64,000 bases of DNA from Ulvibacterium sp965228935 (GTDB lineage Bacteria > Bacteroidota > Bacteroidia > Flavobacteriales > Flavobacteriaceae): NCBI RefSeq assembly GCF_965228935.1, contig NZ_OZ245846.1, positions 3,224,001 through 3,288,000 of the forward strand. Reading direction: 5' to 3'. Position numbers and translations under genes: made by a program. The stretch's first letter is position 1. Every line of letters begins with the position of its first letter. Below are positions 52,083 to 59,696 of the stretch, piece by piece. Under the pieces are notes generated by a model. The model searched no databases, was not told where the DNA came from, and was given only the letters and a program-made list of their open reading frames with translations.

Positions 52083-53051
52083 CTATGTAGCTCTCAATGA
52101 TTTTTCCCGATAGGCGTTCAACAGGGCCGCCAACAGTATTACGGAACCTTTTACGATCATAATGAGGAAAAAAGAAAGGCCTATAAGGTTGAGGCTGTTG
52201 TCCAACAAAACCATGAAAAAAGCACCAAAAAATGTCCATATAATCTTTCCCTTTCCCCCAAAGAGACTGGTACCCCCTATAACCACGGCCCCGATGACAT
52301 CCAATAGGATATTCTGTCCCATGACCGGGGAACCTGTCTCCAGCCTTGCCGTATAAAAAATAGCTCCGATCGCGGCACAAAACCCACTGAAGGCATAAAC
52401 AAAAATTATTGTCCTCGCCACTTTAACGCCCGATATCCGGGACGTTTCCATACTGAGACCTACGGCGTAGATCCATTCCCCCAAAAGGGTCTTGTTCAGC
52501 AAAAAATAGGATAATCCCAGGACGAATAACCCCAAATATACCGGTACCGGGATGCCCATAAGGGAACGGTACGGCATATTCACAAAGGCTTCGGGTAAAT
52601 TATAAATATTCTGCGATTGGGTAAGCCAAATGGCGAGGCCACTAAAAAGCATCATTGTAGTCAATGTTACCATAAATGCGGGCATGCCGAATCTTGCCAC
52701 GGCAATCCCATTTAACGTTCCAATGGAAATTCCCGCGAGCAACATACCCAAAATGCCAAAGATCAGAGACTCCGGTGAGTTGAATATAGCGGTATCGCTG
52801 CTCATAAGATAGCCTCCTGTTACGCTGGAAACGGCAATTATTGAAGTGATGGAAAGATCAATACCTGAGGTAATCATTACATAGGTTTGACCGAGGGCTA
52901 TGACCAGTAGCGGCAGCAAATTGTATAGGAGGTTCCAGGTATTATTGACAGTAAAAAAGCCTGGTGCCACAAAGGCCATTATCGCATAATAACCTAAGCA
53001 GAGGTAAATTATGGATGCCGTTCCCGATGTTTTGAAAAACGATGCCTTCAA
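52083..53051 (-). CDS. Sugar ABC permease (RbsC type), second copy
   Basis: 322 residues with the same family signature (GGTSLFGGKGKIIWTFFGAFF) and multiple membrane helices. It differs enough from the permease at 49593 to be an old duplicate. One base separates it from the ATPase gene and 13 from the glycosidase gene. Confidence 0.92.
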   Translation of the reverse strand: MKASFFKTSGTASIIYLCLGYYAIMAFVAPGFFTVNNTWNLLYNLLPLLVIALGQTYVMITSGIDLSITSIIAVSSVTGGYLMSSDTAIFNSPESLIFGILGMLLAGISIGTLNGIAVARFGMPAFMVTLTTMMLFSGLAIWLTQSQNIYNLPEAFVNMPYRSLMGIPVPVYLGLFVLGLSYFLLNKTLLGEWIYAVGLSMETSRISGVKVARTIIFVYAFSGFCAAIGAIFYTARLETGSPVMGQNILLDVIGAVVIGGTSLFGGKGKIIWTFFGAFFMVLLDNSLNLIGLSFFLIMIVKGSVILLAALLNAYREKSLRAT

Positions 53052-53064
53052 TCTGAAAAAAAAT

Positions 53065-54453
53065 TTATTGTCCCGGTCTCCCGAATTTGGAATCCGTGGC
53101 GTCCGCTACCAGTATCCAATCGTTCCCTTTTCCTGAAGTAGGAGGGGTTATCCTTATCCTGGCCGACCTTTGCAACATTTCCCCTTCATAGGAATTCCCG
53201 GTGCGCGGATCATACCACCATGTTTTTAGACTGGCTGTATTGAGCCGACTAAAATCAATAGTGACCTGTTTTCCGGTCGGAAAATATATCATGGCATAGG
53301 TTCCATTGCTATCACGGGTGGCAATGACGTAGTCGTCCGTTTCCATCTGTTCATCGATTATCATGGCAGGATCGGGGATACGGCTAAGGAAAGGTCGGGA
53401 CAACATAAGGTTTTTTAAATGCTTTACCTGGGTAGCCATAGGTAGCTCCAAGGCTTCGGGCCAAGGCCGCAACGGGCCGTTTATGCCTTGTTTATCCAGC
53501 TTGTACATTTGCCAAACATCATGACAGCCATAGGTTTGCCCAAACGCCCCGGCAAAAACGTTCCAATACATGATCCGGCGTATATCCCGGGCAGTGCTAT
53601 AACCCAATTCCTTGGCGTTAAAACAATTGGGATGGTCTTCATAAAGTGGTTCCCCATCCAATACAGGTTTGGTTGGGCCCAGATTATAGTCATGTGCTAT
53701 ATGCTTATAGGTACCCTTATTGGCACAATGTCCGGTTTGGTGCATATTAAAATCGAGCCATGCATCTTGGTGGAACCAGGTTGAAGATCCCCCAAGTTCC
53801 TTGGGTTGGGGATGAAAACTCATCAGCACATTTTCATTGCCCCCAGCAGCCGCAACGATTCCGTTAGCCATTTGTCGCCACACCATCACATCATTGGAGC
53901 CCTTCCTGGGATTTCGATCACCACCGACAATCCAAATGATATTGTCAAAATCCTTATATCGGTGCCCGATCCATTTACCAAATAACTCGGCGTTATCCAG
54001 GGTAAAGACTTCCGGTCCTACGCCCCAACTTTCCTTAAAGAGCTTATCGCCCCAAGTGGGTAACAGCGCTATGTAAATTCCCAGGGAATCCGCTTTTCGT
54101 ATAACATAATCCACATGTTGAAAATACCGATCATTGGGAGTTTTTGGATCATTGTCCAATAAGGGCGTTTCACCGTACGGATTAGGCGTGTTGAGACCAT
54201 CTATTTCGGCCAGTGCCACGGCCTGTACTACATTGAAACCTTGTTCCGCTCTTTTTTCCAGGTACATATTCGCCTCTTCCCGATCACATCTATGGAATAG
54301 CTGCCAGGCCGTATCCGCCAACCAGAAGAAAGGCATTCCGTTCTCGGTGACCAAATAGCGGTTATTTTCGCTTACTTTCAGTTTTTGTGCCTTGAGATGA
54401 ACTGTGCAGAGAAGTACAATTCCAATACAAAGGGATAAAGACCTTATAGACAT
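53065..54453 (-). CDS. GH140 family glycoside hydrolase, probable apiosidase
   Basis: 462 residues with a Sec signal peptide (1-23, ending LKAQ). The catalytic barrel is of the DUF4038 type, starting NRYLVTENGMPFFWLADTAW, with a C-terminal beta domain from about 365. The candidate acid/base is Asp179 (IVGGDRNP) and the nucleophile Glu268 (LDGEPLYE). GH140 was founded on a Bacteroides enzyme that releases apiose side chains from rhamnogalacturonan II, which fits the downstream importer and apiose oxidation genes. First gene of the leftward operon. Confidence 0.82.
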   Translation of the reverse strand: MSIRSLSLCIGIVLLCTVHLKAQKLKVSENNRYLVTENGMPFFWLADTAWQLFHRCDREEANMYLEKRAEQGFNVVQAVALAEIDGLNTPNPYGETPLLDNDPKTPNDRYFQHVDYVIRKADSLGIYIALLPTWGDKLFKESWGVGPEVFTLDNAELFGKWIGHRYKDFDNIIWIVGGDRNPRKGSNDVMVWRQMANGIVAAAGGNENVLMSFHPQPKELGGSSTWFHQDAWLDFNMHQTGHCANKGTYKHIAHDYNLGPTKPVLDGEPLYEDHPNCFNAKELGYSTARDIRRIMYWNVFAGAFGQTYGCHDVWQMYKLDKQGINGPLRPWPEALELPMATQVKHLKNLMLSRPFLSRIPDPAMIIDEQMETDDYVIATRDSNGTYAMIYFPTGKQVTIDFSRLNTASLKTWWYDPRTGNSYEGEMLQRSARIRITPPTSGKGNDWILVADATDSKFGRPGQ

Positions 54454-54482
54454 GGTAAAACAGTTTTGGTTGAACGCAATAA

Positions 54483-54490
54483 CAAATGTA
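54483..54490 (-). promoter_or_regulatory. -7 promoter box of the GH140-transporter operon
   Basis: Read on the minus strand, TACATTTG is a perfect TAnnTTTG match, with a leader of about 25 bases to the ATG at 54453. The operon it would drive runs through the importer to the apnL-like gene. The rest of the gap to 54679 holds nothing certain apart from a likely box TACTTTTA (54647-54654) for the NUDIX gene. Confidence 0.5.
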
Positions 54491-54679
54491 AACTACGGTA
54501 TAGATAAATTGATTATCCTGTTTAGCTATAGTTTGACGCAAATTATCTTAATTGAAAAATAAAGGCTTAAGAACGAGTTTTATCTTGCCTTAAAGATAGA
54601 GGGACTACTTCCATTAAAAATAATCCCGCATACTCGCTTAAATGCATACTTTTACAGGTATTGTTTTAAATCAATATCA

Positions 54680-55264
54680 ATGAAAAACGGAAACATAAAA
54701 AATATAAAAAAGCAATTGTTATCGGACAATTGGTACACGCTCAACAAATTCACCTATGAGTACCAAAAGCCAGATGGCAGTTGGGAAACCCAATATCGCG
54801 AAGCCTATGACCGGGGCAATGGTGCCGCTATATTGCTGTTTAACCAAGAGAAGGGTACGGTAATCCTAACGCGCCAATTCCGTATGCCCACTTATGTCAA
54901 TGGGAATAGTGATGGGATGATGATCGAAGTCTGTGCCGGCCTTTTGGATGGGGAAAATCCTGAGGACTGCATCAAAAAAGAAGTGGAGGAGGAAACCGGG
55001 TTTAAAGTGGATAACGTGCAGAAGGTTTTTGAATCCTATATGTCTCCCGGTTCTGTGACCGAGATCCTTTATTTTTTTATTGCCGAATATGAGGATAAAA
55101 TGAAAGTAAGTGAAGGCGGCGGGATAGATGAGGAGACCGAAAATATTGAAGTCTTGGAATATTCCTTTGAAAAGGCACTGGATATGATACAAACCGGGGA
55201 AATTAAGGACGCCAAGACCATTATGTTGTTACAATATGCCCAGATCAATACGTTATTTTCCTGA
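54680..55264 (+). CDS. nudK: NUDIX hydrolase, NudK-like (GDP-mannose pyrophosphatase)
   Basis: 194 residues, close to NudK length. The NUDIX box reads GLLDGENPEDCIKKEVEEET; its first Glu is shifted by one or two residues relative to the strict consensus, while the EVEEET helix is intact. NudK enzymes cleave GDP-mannose and related nucleotide sugars. Cytoplasmic. Confidence 0.8.
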   Translation: MKNGNIKNIKKQLLSDNWYTLNKFTYEYQKPDGSWETQYREAYDRGNGAAILLFNQEKGTVILTRQFRMPTYVNGNSDGMMIEVCAGLLDGENPEDCIKKEVEEETGFKVDNVQKVFESYMSPGSVTEILYFFIAEYEDKMKVSEGGGIDEETENIEVLEYSFEKALDMIQTGEIKDAKTIMLLQYAQINTLFS

Positions 55265-55285
55265 GAAATTCCCGACCATGGTATT

Positions 55286-55789
55286 GTGAAGTCAATTAAA
55301 AAAATTGCTTTTGGTGGTGGATGCCATTGGTGTACGGAGGCCGTATTTCAATCGCTAAAGGGTGTTGAAAAGGTAGAACAAGGATTTGTAGCTTCCGAAG
55401 GCGGAAATGAAACTTTTTCGGAAGCCGTGATCGTATCTTTTTTTCCCGATGAAATTTCGTTTCAGGATTTGGTACTTATCCATTTATTTACCCATGAAAG
55501 TACGGCGGACCATTCCTTTAGAAACAAATATCGTTCAGCAATTTATACGATGAATCCAAGGGATAAAGAAAAATTGGAAAGTATGTGGGGCGAGTTTCAG
55601 GCCCAATTCGAAGGGAAGCTGATTACAAAGATACTCCCATTCAAGGCCTTCTATCCCTCGGAAGAAATGTTTCAAAACTATTACTATTCGAATCCCGGGA
55701 AACCTTTTTGCAAAAAGTACATCGATCCGAAACTGGAATTGCTTCGGGAAAAATTTTCCAAAAAGATGGTTTCGAAAAAGACAGTTTAG
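55286..55789 (+). CDS. msrA: Peptide methionine sulfoxide reductase A
   Basis: 167 residues with a GTG start (the ATG at 55278 runs into a stop after three codons). The active-site motif is GGGCHWC (Cys13, with Cys16), a variant of the usual GCFWC. The family segment TADHSFRNKYRSAIY follows. It reduces methionine-S-sulfoxide in proteins. No signal peptide, so it is cytoplasmic. Its end overlaps the convergent dacB-like gene by four bases. Confidence 0.93.
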   Translation: MKSIKKIAFGGGCHWCTEAVFQSLKGVEKVEQGFVASEGGNETFSEAVIVSFFPDEISFQDLVLIHLFTHESTADHSFRNKYRSAIYTMNPRDKEKLESMWGEFQAQFEGKLITKILPFKAFYPSEEMFQNYYYSNPGKPFCKKYIDPKLELLREKFSKKMVSKKTV

Positions 55790-57054
55790 TAGGTATCCCT
55801 GATTATCTCAAAAACAGATTGCATTCTTTTCTTGACTTCCGTGGAAGGGATTCTAAAGTGGTTGTTCATAAAGCTGAAAATCAAAGTTTTACCCGATTTG
55901 GTTAGAAGATACCCGCTAACACAATGGTTGTTTCCCAGACTACCGGTTTTCGCATAGATATAGGGATCGGGGTCTCCGGGATACCAATTTTCCAACGTAC
56001 CGGAAACCCCTCCAGCAGGGAATAAACTGAACAATCTTTGCCTAGGGATGCGCTGGTACATCAGATGAAGAACATGTATCATGGATTGTGGCGTAAAAAG
56101 ATTGTATCGGGAAAGTCCCGATCCATCGACCCATCTAGGGGGCTGTTTTAAGTCGGTCAACAAGCTGTCCAGAACGTAGTTACGTACCTTATCCGTGTTC
56201 AGGGTATCGGATAGGGTAGAAGAAGCTAGAATAAGCAGTTGTTCGGCCAGAAAATTATCGCTATCCATCATCATTTTGGCATAAATGGAATCGGATGGCA
56301 TACTATATAGGATACTTTTTTGTCCTTTGAGTGGACTATGGGTAATGGAAACCTTTCGTTTCAGGGCATCCTCCAAGAGGTTTCGAATCAGGGCACTATC
56401 CAGCTTCAATGGAATTTCCGTCGTATCCTTTCTTGAGGGATTAAAATAGAACATGTTTTCACTTTCTTCCCGCTGCACGGCATAATCGATTGGAATTACC
56501 TTGTCCTTTAAAAGGGCGGGGGATACCTGTAGCCCCTCTTTTTCATAAACGGTAAGCACATTACCATATAAGGGAAATGGGCTGCGCTCGGCAGAATAAT
56601 ACCATTGGTAATCACCCCAGGACCAACCAGGTCCAAAACGTTCTTCTTGAAAATTATCCAGATACAGTGAAATGACATTGTACCCCTTTAGAAAATGTAG
56701 TGCGGTACTATCCCTAAAATAAGGATGCAGAAAAGAAGGGTCGCCCGTACCTTCTACAAACAAGGTATCACTTTGGAGCTTATATTTTAGGGAAGGTATA
56801 CTATCCGGCAATAGATGTAAGGAAGCAAACAGCGTATAAATTTTCGTATTGCTGGCCGGGGTAAAGTATTTGGCACTATTATAGGAATAAATGGTATCCC
56901 TTTTCTCTGGATTTAAAACCAGGAATCCGGTAAATTGATTTTCAAATAGCTCGGAGTCCAGAACGGGACGAACTTTTTTTTGAATTATTCTTTTGGGGCT
57001 GGCACAACCCAATAAAACAATGGCTATGAAGCCTATGGACACTATCTTTCCCAT
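55786..57054 (-). CDS. dacB: D-alanyl-D-alanine carboxypeptidase/endopeptidase (PBP4, DacB) lipoprotein
   Basis: 422 residues with a lipobox (VLLGC). The three penicillin-binding motifs are SxxK (ASNTK), SxN (DSDNFLAEQ) and KTG (YAKTGSLGN). It trims or cleaves peptidoglycan peptides in the periplasm. The length is near the family norm, and the domain inserted between SxxK and SxN is present but short. Confidence 0.92.
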   Translation of the reverse strand: MGKIVSIGFIAIVLLGCASPKRIIQKKVRPVLDSELFENQFTGFLVLNPEKRDTIYSYNSAKYFTPASNTKIYTLFASLHLLPDSIPSLKYKLQSDTLFVEGTGDPSFLHPYFRDSTALHFLKGYNVISLYLDNFQEERFGPGWSWGDYQWYYSAERSPFPLYGNVLTVYEKEGLQVSPALLKDKVIPIDYAVQREESENMFYFNPSRKDTTEIPLKLDSALIRNLLEDALKRKVSITHSPLKGQKSILYSMPSDSIYAKMMMDSDNFLAEQLLILASSTLSDTLNTDKVRNYVLDSLLTDLKQPPRWVDGSGLSRYNLFTPQSMIHVLHLMYQRIPRQRLFSLFPAGGVSGTLENWYPGDPDPYIYAKTGSLGNNHCVSGYLLTKSGKTLIFSFMNNHFRIPSTEVKKRMQSVFEIIRDTY

Positions 57055-57205
57055 AACCGTCCAAGATAAGGATATTATGCAAAACCGGAGGTCTATACTA
57101 TTTTAACAAGAAATTATCTAATTTTTAACTGGATTGTACAATAAAAACCTCGCTTTTCTTGTTAAATTTGAGAATACGATCTAATCTCTAAAAACATTTA
57201 GGAAT

Positions 57206-57403
57206 ATGGCAAGAGCTATGCTCGAGTACACGAAAACTGTACTCAGAAAGGTTAGTTTTGATGCGAAACTCTTCCTCAAGGAGTTAAAAAAGGCAGTTAC
57301 CAGATTACTGCCCGAAGAAATTGAGGAATTAAAACTCTGGTTAAAACAGTTTGTAACGGATAAGCCCGAGCTTCAAGAAGGGCTTCTTTATCTAAGAGCA
57401 TAA
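57206..57403 (+). CDS. Small conserved flavobacterial protein (65 aa)
   Basis: 65 residues, helical, with the pattern MARAMLEYTKTVLRKVSFD and LLPEEIEELKLWLKQF. I recall similar short proteins in many flavobacterial genomes but know no function. A real gene is supported by a classic terminator starting 5 bases after the stop codon. No signal peptide. Confidence 0.8.
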   Translation: MARAMLEYTKTVLRKVSFDAKLFLKELKKAVTRLLPEEIEELKLWLKQFVTDKPELQEGLLYLRA

Positions 57404-57407
57404 TACA

Positions 57408-57430
57408 AACCACCTTCGGGTGGTTTTTTT
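57408..57430 (+). terminator. Terminator with TTCG tetraloop
   Basis: The stem AACCACC (57408-57414) and GGTGGTT (57419-57425) encloses TTCG, followed by a T run. Confidence 0.93.
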
Positions 57431-57483
57431 AATTCCAGGCAACCTTCCGGTAATTTTTCATCTTCTAAGAAAAAGGATGTGTT

Positions 57484-57897
57484 ATGAAAGGAAACCTTTT
57501 CTTGTTTGTGTTTTTTGTACTGCTCTCTTGTCAAAACGATTCCACGCAACGGAATGTACCGCTGACAGCTAATCTACTGCATGGCAGCTGGCAACTGATC
57601 GAAACTTACATAAGTCCAGGAGGTAAAACGGATTGGAAGCCTGTTGAAAATGGGAACATTTTTACATTTGATAACGAAGGTGGTTTTGCACGAACCAATA
57701 CCTTTAAGAATACACCCAATAGTGCTGGCACCTATGATTTAAATAACAATGTGCTAAAAATCACCTATACTAGGGACAGTAAGGAGGAGAAAGAGAACTT
57801 TATCGTTCAAATATCCGAGAATACCATGACCCTGTCCCCGGCAGGTCCTATATTTTGTTCAGAACCTTGTCTGTATAGATATAAAAGGATAAATTGA
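57484..57897 (+). CDS. Small lipoprotein, lipocalin-like
   Basis: 137 residues with a lipobox (VLLSC) and a beta-rich mature part starting LLHGSWQLIETYISPGG, the G-x-W start of bacterial lipocalin-like domains. Two Cys near the end (FCSEPC) may form a disulfide. Unrelated in detail to the secreted protein at 31061, though of the same general type. Confidence 0.75.
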   Translation: MKGNLFLFVFFVLLSCQNDSTQRNVPLTANLLHGSWQLIETYISPGGKTDWKPVENGNIFTFDNEGGFARTNTFKNTPNSAGTYDLNNNVLKITYTRDSKEEKENFIVQISENTMTLSPAGPIFCSEPCLYRYKRIN

Positions 57898-57898
57898 C

Positions 57899-58837
57899 TT
57901 ATTTGTTCAGGGGACTGATGATTTTCACGTCCTGGAACGCTATGGCTCCCCTAACGATGCCTGAAATAACATCACGCAGCGCCTCCGTAATCTGTATTTT
58001 GAGTTCGTTTTTGTGATAGATTAAACTGACCTCCCTCGCGGGCGGAGGATTGTCAAAGTATTTGAGGTTCCGCTTTTTTTTGTCATCCAGTTCCAAAGTA
58101 TTCAAATAGGGAAGAAGCGTCATTCCCAAACCTTCATTGGAGAGGTTTATCAAAGTTTCAAAACTACCGCTTTGCAATTGAAAATGTTCGTCGTTAAAAC
58201 TTTTTGGGGCATTGCAAAGATTAATGACCCCGTCCCTAAAGCAATGACCATCCTTCAATAAAAGAACATCGGAAATATCCAGATCCTCGGGATTTAGGTT
58301 CTTTGTCTTGGCCAGCCTGTGGTTCCTGGGCACATAGCCCACGAAAGGCTCATAATAGAGGGGCCGCTCTTTTATGGATTCTATTTTGAGGGGTGTTGCG
58401 GCAATTCCTGCATCCAAATGACCATCTTGGATATTTTGGATAAGTTGTTCCGTACTTTGCTCCCTGATTATAAGATTCACTTTTGCGTATTTCTTTATGA
58501 AAGTCTTTAAAAACATGGGCAAAAGTGTAGGCATAATAGTAGGAATAATGCCCAGGGTATAATCCCCCCCGATAAACCCTTTTTCCTGATCAACGATATC
58601 CTTGATCCGTTCGGCCTCGTTAACAATGTTCTTGGCCTGGGAAACGATTTTTTTGCCTACCTCTGTAATGGAGATGGGTTTTTTCTTGCGATCGAAAATC
58701 AATACATCCAGTTCATCCTCCAATTTTTGTACTTGCATGCTTAGAGTGGGCTGGGTAACAAAGCTTTTTTCCGCGGCCAACGTGAAATTCTGATACTCGG
58801 CGACTGCTAGCACATACTGTAGTTGGGTAATGGTCAT
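57899..58837 (-). CDS. oxyR: Hydrogen peroxide sensor OxyR (LysR family)
   Basis: 312 residues: an N-terminal LysR helix-turn-helix (TLAAEKSFVTQPTLSMQVQKL) and a substrate domain carrying the OxyR peroxide motif KDGHCFRDGVINLC, with Cys199 and Cys208 at the same positions as in E. coli OxyR. It is divergent from dps, a typical OxyR target. Confidence 0.95.
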   Translation of the reverse strand: MTITQLQYVLAVAEYQNFTLAAEKSFVTQPTLSMQVQKLEDELDVLIFDRKKKPISITEVGKKIVSQAKNIVNEAERIKDIVDQEKGFIGGDYTLGIIPTIMPTLLPMFLKTFIKKYAKVNLIIREQSTEQLIQNIQDGHLDAGIAATPLKIESIKERPLYYEPFVGYVPRNHRLAKTKNLNPEDLDISDVLLLKDGHCFRDGVINLCNAPKSFNDEHFQLQSGSFETLINLSNEGLGMTLLPYLNTLELDDKKKRNLKYFDNPPPAREVSLIYHKNELKIQITEALRDVISGIVRGAIAFQDVKIISPLNK

Positions 58838-58849
58838 AAGGTATAGTTT

Positions 58850-58875
58850 AATAGTATAAAATTATAAAAACTATT
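58850..58875. promoter_or_regulatory. Candidate OxyR site between oxyR and dps
   Basis: The inverted repeat AATAGT (58850-58855) and ACTATT (58870-58875), with further ATAG (58843) and CTAT (58884) units on either side, has the ATAG/CTAT composition of OxyR operators, although the spacing is not the classic 7-base one. A -7 box TAATTTTA (58911-58918) for dps follows. Confidence 0.5.
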
Positions 58876-58942
58876 GATAAAATCTATATTAAAATACCTT
58901 TTTCATACATTAATTTTATACCACAATTTAAAATATAGAATT

Positions 58943-59422
58943 ATGAAACTAAATAGTATTGGGCTTAACGCCGATAAATCCAAAGAATTGAGCAATGACC
59001 TCAATAGCCTGTTGGCCAATTTTCAACGGTATTACCAAAACTTAAGAGGGATACATTGGAACGTAAAAGGGAAGGGCTTCTTTGATCTTCATGTAAAATT
59101 CGAGGAATTGTATACGGATGCAAATGCAAAGGTAGATATGATCGCGGAGCGGGTCTTGACCCTTGGTGGAATTCCACAGCATACCTTTGAGGATTATATC
59201 GCCAATTCCAAGGTTCCCGTAGGCAAGAACGTTACAAAGGACGAGGATGCCATACGATTGATCGTGGATTCCCTTAAGGAACTTCTTATCATTGAAAGAA
59301 GGATTCTGGATGCTTCCGACGAGGCCCGTGATGAGGGTACCAATGCCATGATGAGCGATTTCATCACGGAACAGGAAAAGACGGTCTGGATGATGAAGGC
59401 CTGGTTGGCCGAGGAAATATAG
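58943..59422 (+). CDS. dps: Dps family ferritin-like DNA protection protein
   Basis: 159 residues from ATG 58943; the longer frame from 58874 is AT-rich leader. The ferroxidase segment (LRGIHWNVKGKGFFDLHVKFEELY, in parts) and the end helix EKTVWMMKAWL are typical of Dps. It oxidises Fe(II) with hydrogen peroxide and protects DNA. Its divergence from oxyR suggests peroxide induction. Confidence 0.95.
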   Translation: MKLNSIGLNADKSKELSNDLNSLLANFQRYYQNLRGIHWNVKGKGFFDLHVKFEELYTDANAKVDMIAERVLTLGGIPQHTFEDYIANSKVPVGKNVTKDEDAIRLIVDSLKELLIIERRILDASDEARDEGTNAMMSDFITEQEKTVWMMKAWLAEEI

Positions 59423-59492
59423 CTGTATTGGCCAATAGTAACCAAAGGGCCGTAAGCTGTAAAGTCTTTTAACCAGATAATATCGAGACAAA

Positions 59493-59519
59493 AAGACCTC
59501 CCTTCAACAGGGAGGTTTT
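59493..59519 (+). terminator. Terminator after dps
   Basis: The stem ACCTCCC (59496-59502) pairs with GGGAGGT (59510-59516), with a loop of seven bases. A and T on the flanks extend the stem to 59493-59519. Confidence 0.85.
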
Positions 59520-59551
59520 ACAAAGTGATTTGGGTAATTTCAGTTTGAAAT

Positions 59552-59583
59552 CGGCAGTACCGAATTGTTGATTTCGACTGCCG
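59552..59583. repeat. Inverted repeat before the TonB-dependent receptor
   Basis: CGGCAGT (59552-59558) and ACTGCCG (59577-59583) form a 7-bp stem. The 10-base direct repeat CCGAATTGTT (59560-59569 and 59581-59590) overlaps it. No T tail follows, so an operator or leader structure is more likely than a terminator. Confidence 0.45.
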
Positions 59584-59696
59584 AATTGTTTCTTACTTCT
59601 TAATTTTCATTCCACTCCCTAAAATCAACGGTTCGGTCAAAGGGTTTGGGAAGCCCCCGTATACCTTCCCAATTTTGTTTCATCAAACGCTAAACG

